This document shows, one piece after another, positions 24,301 to 34,871 of a stretch of 64,000 bases of DNA. How positions within the stretch are numbered: the first letter of the stretch is position 1; each line of letters opens with the position of its first letter. The notes beneath the pieces are model-generated. The model made no database searches. It was not told the DNA's origin and worked only from the letters and a program-made list of their open reading frames with translations. The translations under genes and the position numbers were made by a program. The DNA lies in assembly GCA_013398955.1 (NCBI GenBank), contig VWPU01009684.1, forward strand, positions 45,150 through 109,149. The letters run 5' to 3'. The DNA comes from Callaeas wilsoni. Its lineage: Eukaryota > Chordata > Aves > Passeriformes > Callaeidae.

Positions 24301-25481
24301 TTAATAATGCAAAAGCACATACTCTTGAGTTAGGTGGGGTTTTTTTAAGACTTCTTTCTGAACATCATTCCTCTGAGATGCTTCTAGTGCTTAACCTGTG
24401 TAGGTTGAAATATCTGTGTAGTGAGAAAGCACAGAACTAAGTGTATGATCAGCAGTAGAAAAAGAACGCCTACATTTCACAAGTCCCTGAAACCCCTCTT
24501 TCACTTGATACAGTGGTACAATTACTGTATTTTCTGTGACAAGCAGCAACCCAGGTACTATTATTAAAGACCGCTTTCAGCTTTTTTTGTGGTTCTTTTT
24601 TGTGAAGTGTTCATCTGCTTTCACAAGAGAGAGTGAAGGATTGTAACATTCAGAAGAACTGTGCAGTATTTTTCCATGGAATTTAGATACCGTTGCTCAG
24701 GGCAAGTGCTCGTAATCTGGGAAGTGTTCCAGTGCTAAGAGGAAAGATAGAAAATAAGTGGCTTAGTGCACTTCAAAGTGCAGGTGAGGAAAACACTTCA
24801 AAGAAAATGTTGGTATACAATGGGCCTGATTCATTATCTGTTCTTTTTCTCAACTTGAATATGTAGCTATTGAGTCAGTGTCGGTTTTGCTTGCATATGG
24901 TTGGTATTGCCAGTATGTCCTTGGTGTTACTTGTGCTCCTGCAGCTGGGTTATGGGAAAGGATCCTTTTAAATGTTTTGCCACAGCTTCTCTCATGGCTT
25001 CTCTCTCCTTTTGCAGTTTAAAGGTACCAACTATATTTCTAGAAATCAAGCAGGCGATGGGGAATACAGTATTATCATAGAATCACCCCGAGACAGTATT
25101 CAACAAGCAAAATCTATGTGTTTCATGGGTGTTCTGTATCAGTTGTCTGGGCTTCTAAATGTTCCCATTGGGCTCTTTCCTTTTCTAGACAGCTTTGTTG
25201 ATCTTTGATTTGTACTTTATTTTCATAGGGACAGATGATACATACCTAAAGCTCGGGTACTCTCATTGTTGCTCCAGTTGACTATTGACAGTAGACATTA
25301 TTTGAAGGATTAATTCTAAACTTAAAGCTTTTTCTTCTTTGTCAACTTCATAATTCCCACCACTATGGCACTCCCCACTCTCCAGAGCATTTCTCAATCT
25401 ATTTTTTTGTTGTATTTCAGGGAATACCTTGGGAAGCAGTTGCAGTCAGAACAACCTCAAACGGCCACTGCACGGAGCTAA
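254..25481 (+). CDS. ATP6V1H: V-type proton ATPase subunit H, 3' part of gene (7 coding exons, 5' incomplete)
   Basis: Subunit H (yeast Vma13) is a regulatory subunit of the cytosolic V1 sector of the vacuolar H+-ATPase. It couples ATP hydrolysis to proton pumping and silences free V1. It is built from HEAT/armadillo-like helical repeats: a large N-terminal domain, a linker and a C-terminal domain. Seven exons joined at GT/AG sites with matching phases give 290 codons ending in TAA, equal to residues 194-483 of the 483-residue human protein as I recall it. I count about eight substitutions against that recalled sequence, mostly conservative and clustered in exons 2 and 3 of the window. There are no frameshifts or internal stops, so the gene looks functional. 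The first ~193 codons, start codon and promoter lie upstream of the window. The span includes six introns; exact exons are listed separately. Confidence 0.97.
352..1777 (+). other. ATP6V1H: ATP6V1H intron between exons a and b
   Basis: An AT-rich intron with donor gtgagc and acceptor tttttag. It contains only short T-rich runs. I recognise no repeat, RNA gene or further exon in it. Confidence 0.9.
1778..1970 (+). CDS. ATP6V1H: ATP6V1H coding exon b (human residues ~226-290)
   Basis: The first base completes the Cys codon from the previous exon. The exon then reads [17 protein letters not shown], continues through the [17 protein letters not shown] region and ends at IILAAFR before the strong donor gtaagt. 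It ends in phase 0. It encodes helical repeats of the N-terminal domain. Against the human sequence as I recall it there are four substitutions (Cys for Ser, Val for Ile, Tyr for His, Val for Ile). Alternative start points further upstream in the same frame are intronic read-through. Confidence 0.96.
1971..5545 (+). other. ATP6V1H: ATP6V1H intron between exons b and c
   Basis: Donor gtaagt, acceptor ending in ccctag. The middle holds a complete antisense ERV solo LTR (3769-4318). The rest is AT-rich with no further recognisable element. Confidence 0.9.
3769..4318 (-). mobile_element. ERV solo LTR, antisense in ATP6V1H intron
   Basis: The + strand begins TGTGCTAGTTTGAAAGC and ends CTAAGACA, giving the TG...CA ends of an LTR. 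Flanks are CACCT on the left and CACCG on the right, a 5-bp target-site duplication with one mismatch. The sequence resembles a common avian ERVL-type LTR that I recognise from memory. The polyadenylation hexamer AATAAA is found on the minus strand near 3822 (+ strand tttatt), so the element is read right to left, opposite to the host gene. No internal retroviral genes flank it, so it is a solo LTR left by LTR-LTR recombination. Confidence 0.85.
5546..5724 (+). CDS. ATP6V1H: ATP6V1H coding exon c (human residues ~291-350)
   Basis: The exon starts in phase 0 with [19 protein letters not shown] and runs through the acidic stretch [15 protein letters not shown] to GESVQDL plus the first two bases of a Ser codon (AG). 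The donor is gtatgc, weaker than consensus. This part spans the end of the N-terminal domain and the acidic approach to the linker. Three substitutions against the recalled human protein (Leu for Phe and two Asp for Glu) are conservative. Confidence 0.96.
5725..6509 (+). other. ATP6V1H: ATP6V1H intron between exons c and d
   Basis: A short intron with donor gtatgc and acceptor acgttgcag. It contains a long T run near 6237-6254. The stretch just upstream of the acceptor has a poor pyrimidine tract and a competing AG at about 6494. I see no repeat or other gene in it. Confidence 0.88.
6510..6635 (+). CDS. ATP6V1H: ATP6V1H coding exon d (human residues ~350-392)
   Basis: The first base completes the Ser codon. 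The exon then reads [20 protein letters not shown], continues through [20 protein letters not shown] and stops two bases into a Lys codon before gtaagt. It covers the linker between the N- and C-terminal domains and the start of the C-terminal domain, which inhibits free V1. It is identical to the recalled human sequence. The acceptor (acgttgcag) has few pyrimidines, making this the weakest-looking splice acceptor in the window. Confidence 0.96.
6636..8823 (+). other. ATP6V1H: ATP6V1H intron between exons d and e
   Basis: Donor gtaagt, acceptor ttttctag. It contains an A/C-only low-complexity tract near 7587-7665, listed separately, and an A-rich run at 8743-8790 just before the acceptor region. 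No transposable element was recognised. Confidence 0.88.
7583..7667 (+). repeat. C/A-rich low-complexity tract
   Basis: About 80 bases composed almost entirely of A and C, with C runs of three to six and very few G residues. The complementary strand, and therefore the opposite sense of transcription, would be G/T-rich. It sits inside an ATP6V1H intron. Confidence 0.7.
8824..8925 (+). CDS. ATP6V1H: ATP6V1H coding exon e (human residues ~392-426)
   Basis: After ttttctag the first base completes a Lys codon, then the exon reads [20 protein letters not shown] and continues through [13 protein letters not shown]. It ends two bases into an Arg codon. The donor gtagga departs from GTRAGT. It encodes helical repeats of the C-terminal domain and is identical to the recalled human sequence. 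Confidence 0.96.
9061..9108. repeat. 24-bp direct tandem duplication
   Basis: Two adjacent 24-base units, 9061-9084 and 9085-9108, both begin AGATGAGAAA and end CAAACTAGATC. They differ at three consecutive positions in the middle. Confidence 0.85.
9717..10227 (-). mobile_element. ERV LTR, antisense in ATP6V1H intron
   Basis: The + strand starts TGTCATGGTTTAACCCCAGC, a common terminus of an avian ERV LTR, and ends near CAGCTAAAACCAGCTCA. On the minus strand it has the family's promoter layout, with a TATA-like segment (+ strand about 9995-10003). It is related to the LTR at 62545-63129, which lies in the opposite orientation. No exact target-site duplication was seen (left ATGGA, right ATAGG), so the right edge may be off by a few bases or mutated. 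No retroviral coding sequence adjoins it. Confidence 0.8.
13715..13828 (+). CDS. ATP6V1H: ATP6V1H coding exon f (human residues ~426-464)
   Basis: The first base completes the Arg codon. The exon reads [20 protein letters not shown] and continues through [16 protein letters not shown], ending two bases into a Trp codon before gtatgt. It encodes the penultimate helical repeats of the C-terminal domain. All residues match the recalled human protein. Confidence 0.96.
14080..14320 (+). mobile_element. CR1 LINE 3' fragment, sense
   Basis: The sequence follows the CR1 tail: a degraded remnant of the end of ORF2 around 14110-14200 (a Trp-Gly-containing segment, then one resembling the ORF2 C-terminus). 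The 3' UTR follows with GGGCCAGGAGCTGGACTCTA and ends in the family's ATTCTNTGATT-type tail near 14300-14320. It is 5' truncated, as CR1 copies usually are, and has no intact reading frame. Confidence 0.8.
16859..17550 (-). mobile_element. ERV LTR fragment, antisense in ATP6V1H intron
   Basis: A GC-richer block with the diagnostic repeated phrases of a widespread avian ERV: CTGCTCCAGCATGGGTTCCT, CATGGGGTCACAAGTCCT and GGGCTCCTCTCTCCATGGG, plus a TTTATTGC segment near 17060 (AATAAA on the minus strand). The minus strand is the sense strand. It begins near TGTGTTAGTCATGG and fades near 17550. No target-site duplication was found, so it is probably truncated on the right. The short open frames within it are not retroviral genes. 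Confidence 0.75.
22565..23025 (+). mobile_element. CR1 LINE 3' fragment, sense
   Basis: CR1-type sequence reads GAACAGGTCCAGAGGAGAGC, then GAGTTGGGGTTGTTAAGCCT, then the GTTCAAGGCCAGGTTGGATG module and AAGGTCCCTTCCAACCCAAA. It finishes at CCATTCTATAATTCCATG, the usual CR1 3' end. The copy is about 460 bp, 5' truncated and mutated with no intact frame. Confidence 0.88.
25421..25481 (+). CDS. ATP6V1H: ATP6V1H terminal coding exon g (human residues ~464-483)
   Basis: After tgtatttcag the first base completes Trp. The exon reads [19 protein letters not shown] and stops at TAA (25479-25481). The C-terminal tail matches the recalled human protein except Thr for Ala four residues from the end. It is followed directly by the 3' UTR. 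Confidence 0.96.
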
Positions 25482-25747
25482 ACACTTCTGGCAGTTCATG
25501 CAGTTCATGCTTACAACTACTGTATGTTTGTCTTAAAATGAATACAAAGGAAATACTGAAATCACATGCTCTTTGTCTGCTATGGGTGCATAAACATTCC
25601 AACTTTCCTCTGGTGTTGTTGGCTTACTAAAAATTTGTTTGTTCAACTAGTTCTGCTGATTATGTGTATTAGCTTCTTGTTCTATTCTGAATGTATATGA
25701 AGAAATGTGGCTAATATATTGCATTTGTTTTATGTATTTATTCTCAT

Positions 25748-25753
25748 AATAAA
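25748..25753 (+). terminator. ATP6V1H: Polyadenylation signal, proximal
   Basis: AATAAA lies 267 bases after the ATP6V1H stop codon, the first canonical hexamer in the 3' UTR. Cleavage is expected 10-30 bases downstream. Confidence 0.65.
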
Positions 25754-25883
25754 GACTATTATTAAAGGATATCCCTTCCATAATGGATATTGTAATTAGC
25801 CTAGAAAAATTGTTCTCTTTAGTGAGTTATCAGTGTTGTCACTTTCCAAGGAAAGCAAGTAGTCGCCTTATGTCTGACAAATT

Positions 25884-25889
25884 AATAAA
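25884..25889 (+). terminator. ATP6V1H: Polyadenylation signal, distal
   Basis: A second AATAAA, followed within 20-30 bases by a T/G-rich stretch (AGTGTTT) resembling a downstream element. It may define a longer transcript end. Confidence 0.6.
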
Positions 25890-26005
25890 GCTTTGACTTA
25901 GTGTTTCATAGAAAGTGCAATAGCCTAAGAAATATTGATTATCAGTACTAAAATATATACCAAGTCTCAAAATAGTGTTAAAATTATATATAAAAGCAAA
26001 TATAT

Positions 26006-26043
26006 GGGTGGGGTTTTTTTTTGGGGGGGGGAGGGGGGGTGGA
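26006..26043 (+). repeat. G-rich tract downstream of the ATP6V1H polyadenylation site
   Basis: Runs of three, four, eight-nine and seven G separated by short spacers and a T run, including a G-run, A, G-run arrangement. The layout can form a G-quadruplex and resembles MAZ-type pause elements. It lies about 120 bases after the distal AATAAA. Confidence 0.65.
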
Positions 26044-29000
26044 GTAATTCTCTTGTTAGAAGTGACTTTAAAAAAATCTGGAAATAAGAAGAGGAAAGGA
26101 AAATGAACGCTCCTCCATTAATGAAAAATCTCAAGGTTATTAGTCCAGCTGTATAACACCAGTGTTAAGGCTGTAGGTCAGAGATCAAGTTGAGGGTTTT
26201 TTGGTTTTTTTTTTTTTTAGATATGCACTAACTGCTGAACTTGGAATTTCATGGAGTTTTTGGTTATTGAAAACACTTGTAAATGTTAGGGTTCTGGTTT
26301 CATTCTAAAATCTATTGCATTTCTTTTCTATTAAGCCAGGTAATTTGGCTATCAATATTTTCTGTGTTTTGTAGCTTCTGACAGTATAAAATATGCAATC
26401 AATAAATTTAAGATGATCTTGGCTTGGCATATGAAAACAGTTTTGTTGCATAAATAGACGCCTGGCTCCAGGCACTTGCAACACCAAGCAGTTAATATTC
26501 TTGTGATTCATTATTAGAATTTAAAAAAAGAAAAAAAAAGAGTGAACATAACTCAATCCTTAATCTTGTCAGTAGTCGTTTGAGGTGCAGTAGTCTCTGC
26601 GGAAGCTTAGAGTACTTTGTCATCAAGTGAAAAGACAAATTGGGAAAACTTTCCTTATCCAGCTTGGATTTTCATCATACATAATTAAAATTTGACTGCT
26701 CTTGCAATGGAGAGAGAAGAGAATTAGAGGACTACAGGTTGGTGATTTCTTGGTCTGCTTAATTAAAATTGGATTTGGCAGCTTAATGACTGTTGCTTAC
26801 TTTTGCATATAGAAGGCAAAGGCTTTGATATTGCAGTCAGTATCACAAAGATAGATGCTGAAGCCTGAAAAGAATTAACCCTCACTCCAACTAAAGTCAG
26901 TTTATCTGAGTAGATCTTAATTCAGTGCTGCATATTTCCCCAGTGCTGGGGGATACTCGTGGTGTGGGAAGCAGCTGGGAGAACAAGGGTGCACCTACAC
27001 TGCCCTTATTATATCAGGTCAGCTGAATGTTCTTGAAATGAATCAGAGTCCTTCCTGCATTTCACACTTTAATTTACGTTATGTGGTGGTGTCAGTCCAT
27101 GAATGGGGTTCTTCTCCAATAGAGCTGAGCTCAGGGTCTGCATCCTGCGTGTCTCGGCTACGTGGCAAGTGTTCGGTCTACTGGACCACTTGAGATTTTG
27201 TTTGAAGTATGGCCTTTAGAAACGCCTGCAGAATGAAAGCTGGATTTTTAGCACCAAGTGTCTTGCTCTACAAATCAGCTTTTCATGTCACACTTGTGAT
27301 GTAAGCAGGGCCTAAGACTGCTGTAAAAGATTGGTCCTATGGGTTACATACCCAACCCTATGTTGGGTCTAAGAAGTGTGACGTGGCATTAATGGGAAAG
27401 GAATATCCCTCCACCTTCGAAACCAAGTGTGTTGTTTCCTTTTCCAAAGGGAACACTAAAGCACTGCTGGGCAAGGAGAGCCGAGATTGGATTGTAGGAG
27501 GAAACATGATGAATGCTACCATTGGCATCCTTTAGATTTCTGGAGGAGCTAGAACTAACCAAGTTATTCCTAATGTGAAACAAAATTGCTTACAGGGGTT
27601 GACCTGAAACATCTGAGTATTATTTTCATGTATTACACAAATAAATTCTCCTCTCCTGCTTTGCTAGTATTACCCTGTGCATAATTTAATTCTTCATCAT
27701 GTGGTGTGTTTCTAAGCTGTGTGATACCTGGCATTCTCTGACATTTAGTTACCACCTTGTGTCCAACAGATTTCTAATTAAAGAAATGGTTCTGAAGTTT
27801 CACTTATATCTCTGTATGTCATTGATGCTCTGGTGCCTGTGAAACCTGAAAGCCTGCAAGCCCTGAGATTTCCAGCTGCCAATGGTAACATTCAGGTGGC
27901 TCAAAGGTTGGATCTGAGTGAGTTCCTGCCAACAATTGTACCTCAGAAAGCCTGGAAAGCTGCAGCGGGGGGGTGTTATGGAGGACTTGGCTGTGCAGTC
28001 AGTAATTTGGACTGAAGTTGCCAGAGCTGAGATTTCTGCAGGAGTTGGAGTGCTCATGGTGTCCTACAGGTCATGGGGAATCTTGGCACAGCAGGGTGCT
28101 GCAGAGCAGTTTCGAGATGTAGGTTCTTCATCTGACATCCCATGGCTGGCCTGTACTTGTTGGCAGTGAAAGGCCTTCATCCGTGGTCCCAAGAGAGAAA
28201 AGAGGACCAAGCTGTTGAGTTTTTAACCTTTGAAATGAGGAAAAGCAACCAAAAGCTTTTGTTGAATTTTAATTAATTAATAAAACTTTCTACTGAATCC
28301 ATATTTTTTTGTCTCACAAGCTTAGTGCTAGCTTTTGTTACCAAATGTTGTTTTTACTGTCCACCTGTTCGCATTACTCGCTTTACTTGCTCAGCCTCAT
28401 TCTCCCAAAATCTGGCAGGCAGGTGCCATGGTGGCAGATTGGGTGCTTCGAGGCTGTGTGATGACAGTGTGGGTAGAGCTCAGTGTCAGGAAGAGAAGTG
28501 TGTGCCAGCAGCTTCCTTCGTTCCCTCTGGTAACATGAAGATTTAGAGACAGCTGGAGATGAGCTGCCATGGACCAAATGACTAACTTGCTCCTGAAGTG
28601 AAGAGATACAGTCACCATCCTCCAAATTACGGTAATCGATCTTCTCTTTGTGAAATTCACATTTTCCTAACTTTTGATTTCACTCTTATGTTTCATGCAA
28701 CAATAAATGGAGTTTAATTTTTCCTGTAATTAAAGAAACAGAGCCTTTGAAACCTTTATATAAACTGACTTTTAAGTTTTGCATTTGAGATTTCTTTTAC
28801 TTTTCTGGTTAAATGATTTTCTTTGAACTTTGGTTTTGGTCTGAAATCTAAAGGGGAAATAAATTTGAGTAAGTTTTCAAGACACAGCAGCTGTGAAAAG
28901 AATTTAAACCTGTAACAATACTATGTAGGAGGGATGCATGATGAAGTACTGACACCTAGAACTAAGGCAGGAAAATGCCTTTAATTATGTGCTTACTGAA

Positions 29001-29989
29001 TGTTTATTATTCCCACAAGCTGTTTGAGATCTTAAGGCCTGCAGACAGATGAAGAGGAGGCCAGATTTGGCTCTTGGCCTGTGTGAGATACTCTGCTGGA
29101 AACAAACCAGGGCTGAGCAGGAGATGGGCTACCCAGGCCCTGGCTGTACCGTGCTACCTCACACCTCTTTTCAGTATCTCATCTGAGCTTCAAAAATACC
29201 TTTGTGCACCTGCATGAACAAATGGAGATGGTCAGTAATTTCTAATACTCGGAGCTGCTGGGTCAATACTTTGTCATGAACATGACATGCTGGTTTTAGT
29301 CCAGTAAGTGACAAGGACTCAGAAGGAATTTGGTGGACTCATCTCAGTACAAAAGCTTTTGCTTTTCCCTTTGGCAGCTTCTGCAGAATAGTTGGGAGTT
29401 GTCTTCTTAGAGCCACATGTTGTCAGAGCTGAGAAGAGAGTTTGTGCTCTCGTGATGACCAGATATGTTATTAATTGTATTTACTTCCTCTTAGGCTCCA
29501 AAATGATTATTAAAAAAATCTGAACTGCTGTTGAGATTTTCAGATGCGCAAGGGTATCATCATTCAAATACCACAGAAAGCAGCAACCTGTCTTGCAAAT
29601 ATTAGGTGCTGCATTTAGGGAGTTACCTCAAACTCTTTTCACCTTGGGGTGTGCATATTTCATTGGCACAGCTGTTTCTGAGATGCATTAGGCATTGCTG
29701 AACACAAATCATGCTGAAAACTGCCAGTATCCTCTGTTTAAGAATATTTTTCATGACCTGCCCCTTGGCCTTACTGATGTTTTTAACCTAAATTACTTTA
29801 TAGTAAGGATGCTAATTAAAAAAAAGGAAAAAGACTGTTTGGTTTTTTTTACAGTGTTTTGTTTCTGTTTCTTGGTTATGTCCAAAATCATTTCTGTACC
29901 ATGGGAAAGTAATTTTAATTTGAGACAAAACTGGGAAAAATAAAAAAAAATCCAAAAATCCCTCTTCATATAAAAGTGGACAGAAAGGC

Positions 29990-30020
<31 letters not shown>

Positions 30021-33000
30021 TTTTGACAATCTCACAGATTTTCCCAGAAGTGCACAATTTCTCCCTCTGTGTGAAAACGAAACCTGCAAAAGGGAAAAAT
30101 TAAGATTTCCAAGAGTCATCTTTGGTGCCCTTCTGAGCATATTCATAATACAATTTTTTCAAGGCTCTTCAGTTTGCCACATCTGAGTTCTGTGCAGAGA
30201 CAAACTGTCAAGTTGAAATTAACTTCTTCAGTGTCATTCATTAATTATTTTAAAAAGGCTGCACATATCCAGCTCTGCCAAGAATAGGCAAAGAAACTGG
30301 ACAGCTGATTGAAGCAATGACAGTTAAAACCTCTTGATTTGGAAATCACAGAACTGCTACAATATCTCACTATTTTATAGGAAGAAAACTTGATAAATTG
30401 TGGACTTAGAGGTCATCATTCTCTAGGCAATTTTCATGTGGTAAGGAAGGGTGCAAAACAAGCCTATTCTGTCAGGTGTAGGTGGCTAAAATGCAGCTTC
30501 AGATTATGATTCTGTCAGTGTGGGGATCATGGCAACAGCTTTTATTTTTCTGCTAGAAGATCACAGGCTATCTTAATCTTTGAGATTTGCAAAGATTACA
30601 ATGCATTTACAAAGAATCACTTTATCTGCCTTCCCCAGCTGGTGCACTTGAAAGGAGCTGGTCCTTTCCTGTCCAAGTGTCTGGGCAGGAGACCACTGGT
30701 GAAATACTAAAATCCATCTGGGATGTCTTCAGTGAAGTCCTTTAACAGGAAGTGCATAAATTGTACCTTCTGTTGTGTGTCTGAATGTCATACCTCAAAA
30801 TTTCAGTTCTTAGGTGTCATCTAGTTCTTTCTATATTATATCCTAATTTCTCTTAGAATTGGTAGAATTTCATAATATATTTTGTTGTTATGTCAAGCAG
30901 ATGATGGATGAGACCTAAAATAAGGGAAATGTTTTAGAAAAAAATAGTTACTTTCTTCTGCTAAGAAAAGGCTGTTTACGCCCCTTCTATCTTTTGTATT
31001 TTACCTGTTTTTCTTACATATTCTAGTTCAAATTCTATCAAATACTGTTTCTAAAGAAATAGTCAAGATTTTTATCCTATTGCTCTTAATCTGGCAAGCC
31101 TGTTTTCTTTTTCTTTCTTTTTTCCCAACTTAGAGACATTAAATGTTCTGAATTTTATCACCTCTGACTTCATATGCACTGTGCTGATTTTTTTTCTTCT
31201 AAGAAATCTGGACTGGGATGAAAACTTTCCTTAAAGAGAATGCATTAAGCTTCCTAGATTTGGTGTCTATGGAAGTTCCAACTTTCTTATCTGAATAGCC
31301 TTTAACCTGGGCCAAACTTCATGACTTTGGCTGCCCTGCAGGGCCTAGGCACTGTAACTTCTTTGTATTAGTCTATTTGTCCTGTCATGCCTCTGTGCCC
31401 TTTCTGGAGACGAAAGGAAGTCTGTTGATTTCTGGAATCTTCCTTTTATGATCTTCATTTCCTAATCCGCTGTAGTACTTTCATGAACTCTTGTGATGTT
31501 GCAAGTCAGCATGGAGGACAAGTGGTGGATCATTCCATCAAATCACTGACATATTTTTTCATCTTCTATTCCCCATCCTGTGTCCCTACTCTCAACTCAC
31601 AATCTGAATTTCCCTTAGCTGGTTCGTTGCATGCAAAACAACTGTACGCAACTGAGGACTTTCGTCTCTTGTACTGGGATGACCTCTGGTCTACTCTGGC
31701 CTTCCTTTCTGTTACATAATCTCTGGCATGTTTTATGAAAATTTGGGATTCTAAGTTTGTATTTTGAGGAGACGGAGATGTTTTTTTCTGGAACAATGGG
31801 GATGCATACACATCTCTTGCTGGCTGTGAGACTACAGCTTAAACTTTTGTTGTAGGCAGATGTGGCATATCACAGTTTTAAAAAAGGTTTAAAAAGCCAG
31901 TTCATACAGACCATTTTCATGCAGTGCTTGTAATAGATGTATTTTGCTTTCAGTCTGGTCATATCTCACAAGATCCACACTCTGCAGTATCAGCAGCATA
32001 ATACTTGAAATTTAATCTGTGTGCCCTGAACTCGGTAGCCTGACAGAATTAGGTAATGTATCATCAATATAAAATAAAATTCTGAAATAAAGAAATAGTA
32101 ACAAAAATAATAAGAAGGTAACTTTTTTCTAATTAGTTTCCTAATTACCATAAGTTAGTAACAGGGAAATGTAAACCACATTTTGAGAAACACTGAAAGA
32201 AACTCCATTGCAGTTTGTGTAGATGATGCTAATGACTTACACAAAAGGATGTTAAGTCTTTGTCAAAGTAGACTGCTCTGTGCCATCTAACTCTCCCACT
32301 TGTGAGTGTCTCAAGCCATGTTTAATTTGAAATATCTGTGATGCAACATCTCCAGCTGTTTGCTTTTCCCTTCTCCCCAGCTGAGGGTGTTTGTCAGGTA
32401 AAGGGATGTCAGAAGAGCTCAGCAAGTGGAGGATCTTGAGCCGTCCTTCAGCTGTCAAAAGCTGGTATGGCCTTGCAAGAGGTGTGCAATAATTGATGCT
32501 GTTGACTTTTCCCCCCTCTCTCTATAGACAGACAGCTACCACCTGGCTTGCCTTAGGAGAACAGTCCAACAAACCCGGCCGCTTGAGGACAATGTGCTGC
32601 GGCTTCAGTGCAGTGCACACGGGGCTGTTTCACTGTCCCTCGAACGTGGCTGGGCTAACTGGCTGGTTCAATGCTGTATGTGGATACAAGTGCCGACTCA
32701 AAGGGCAGGGAGGAACTGCTTTGCATTCCCACTTAACCTCCAGGCTCTCTGGGAGCCTGGCAAAGCAGCAGAAGGAGTCTCATGGCTTGTGCTGAATGTG
32801 TTTCATTGCTGCCAATTTGTTCCCTTCCCTAAGCAGACCTGCAGCTTCATTTTTCGCTCTTCCACCATGCCTGCAGCAAAAGCTGGTCCCCCTGCGGCAT
32901 AGCCAGGAGAGGTGGTATTGTCCTGATGCAATTGTGGCTAAAAAGCTCCATGCAGCTTTTCTAGAGATGAGAATTGTTTGTGCTTCCTTTAAAACGACTA

Positions 33001-34871
33001 TTTTTCAGTCTTGATTATATTTTTTTTCTACTATGTGACACTGTTAGAAATTGCAGATAAAAGTTGTCATTTTGTGAAGTGGTAGGTAAGCTATTACCTA
33101 CTGAAGAACAAGGGAAATAGAGTCACACCTGATCAAATGATGCTTCTGAGACTTACTCAAAAGGCCAGTAATAATCTTGTGGCTTTCTACCTTTAGGCTG
33201 CTGCGTGTGCCAGGCTTGAGAGGTCATCATTCACCAAATGGGGACAGGAGGAGCTGGGTGGGTTGTGCAGCTAAAAATACTTGGCAGCAAAGAATCTGTG
33301 CAGCTAAAGAATTCTGCTGTGTTCCTATAGCCTGGCTGGGGAGTTGTGGCAAGGAAACACGGCCTGGAGGATCCTTGGTAATAACCCAGGTCCAGGTGAT
33401 GGGGAGGTTTGGGCACTGTGAAGGGTATTAGGGGGAAATGGGCAGCTTCCTCTAGCTTCTACTGGGATTCTTGTTTTGGTAAGTTCACCTTTCCTAAGCC
33501 CCAACATCCTGGTTTTGTTCCTGGTATTGGTCTTTGACAAATTAAAGTGATGCCTTATGTACCTGAAGTATGTAGTCATTTCTGTTTTGCTTTCAGAGGA
33601 CCTCCTCACTGATGACCAAAGGCTAAAACCTAACAATTTTGTTGACTTTTCTGAGCTTTAAGAACCTCTGCTGCCAGATCAGGTAGTAACTCATCTGTCC
33701 ATTTAAAGTACCTTTTGGCTATTGTATTTTGAATACAATAATTGCCATGAAAGGCCCTTACAATGGGGTCTGCATAAAGCTTCTCTAAGTGTTTGAGAAT
33801 TTGCTTCTAATTAACATTACTTTAGCTGAAATGCAATGCCCTTTTCCTAGCATTTTTGAAAATGAGTATCTGGTGAGTATTAAGTTGTGACCAGAGTAGA
33901 CGAGAGTGCTTTTTCTCAGCACAACTTTGCAGTAAAGGAGTTAAAAATAAAGGTTGCAACATTATCAGGAGCTCCTGTGTAGCATAAATAACTTAGTGAT
34001 GCTGCTTAATTAAAGCAGTGCTTGGGAATGCTGTTTAATCATCACTGTTTTAGCCTGGGATGTGTAATAAGCCAAAGAAGTTAAACGAAAGCAATCTGCG
34101 TTCTGATGCAATTTGTCATGAAAACAGCTGGGTTTACGCCAGGGGAAATGAGCAGGCTCCACGACTAACTTGCTGTGTAGCCTCCCTCCCGAGGGATGGC
34201 ATCAGGAGGTAACTGATTTGTACTAAACAAGAATGTTTTCATGAGAAGAGCCCAGCTCTTTCAGCAGACACCATGAGCAGTGCTTGGTCACCCTGTTCTC
34301 CCCAGACCGCTATGGCAACTTGAGCAGGGCACCAGTGAGGGACCTGCTGTGTTTAGCTGCTCTGATGCACTGCCCTACCCTAAAAGTGATTCCTGATTTC
34401 ATCCCTTTGAAAGGCTAGGTCAGTGATCTGGTTTCCCTGGACAGATCTTTGCAGAGGCCTCTGTCTCCTGAACCAGAGGATTCAGGCTAGTGCAAGTGTC
34501 TGTGCACGAGGTGATGGTCCAGCAGGGAATAGAGGAGTTTTGCACTGAGAAATGAGAGGGCTCTGAAGCAAAGTCACTCCCCCACTTCTCCATTAATATT
34601 TCCTAGGGCTTCACCACTATCCCTGAAGGACTGCGAATCATGGCATTTGTGGAAGCAGAGCATTGTCTTGTGATTATAAGAGAGGCTCATGAAAGATCAG
34701 CAAAGGCCTGGCTTGTTCGTTCTGAATCGTCATTCTCAGGGAATGCAATATCAACTGCCTTTGTCTTAGTGTTGAGTCTTTCTCCTGTTCTTCCTGTTCG
34801 GAGATTGGACCAGAAATCCACTCCTCTGGTGGCTTTAAACCCTCCTGGTTCCATCTACTGAAGCTATGGTA
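26044..34871. other. Intergenic DNA, no gene recognised
   Basis: AT-rich interval with stop codons in all frames at short spacing. Open frames of 60-117 codons are of chance length and match no family I know. It contains an AT dinucleotide repeat at 29990-30020 and otherwise no recognisable transposon. Some stretches (for example 33955-34140) look unusually even in composition and could be conserved noncoding DNA, but this cannot be shown from one sequence. Confidence 0.6.
29990..30020. repeat. (AT)n microsatellite
   Basis: About 30 bases of alternating A and T with one interruption (ATAAAT). Confidence 0.85.

Larger units (their letters stand above)
13829..25420 (+). other. ATP6V1H: Last ATP6V1H intron (11.6 kb)
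   Basis: Donor gtatgt, acceptor tgtatttcag. It contains two sense CR1 fragments (14080-14320, 22565-23025) and an antisense ERV fragment (about 16859-17550). Short open frames in the rest show no recognisable protein family. It also has a small 14-bp tandem duplication near 22254-22281. Confidence 0.9.
25482..25910 (+). other. ATP6V1H: ATP6V1H 3' UTR (end approximate)
   Basis: AT-rich sequence after the stop codon, with AATAAA at 25748-25753 and again at 25884-25889. These imply cleavage near 25,770 or 25,905. A 9-bp tandem repeat (CAGTTCATG twice, 25491-25508) lies just after the stop. The true end is inferred from the hexamers only. Confidence 0.75.

Noticed and set aside
29793..30146. 117-codon minus-strand open frame
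   Set aside because: It runs through the (AT)n microsatellite, giving a repeated Ile-Tyr string, and has no domain.
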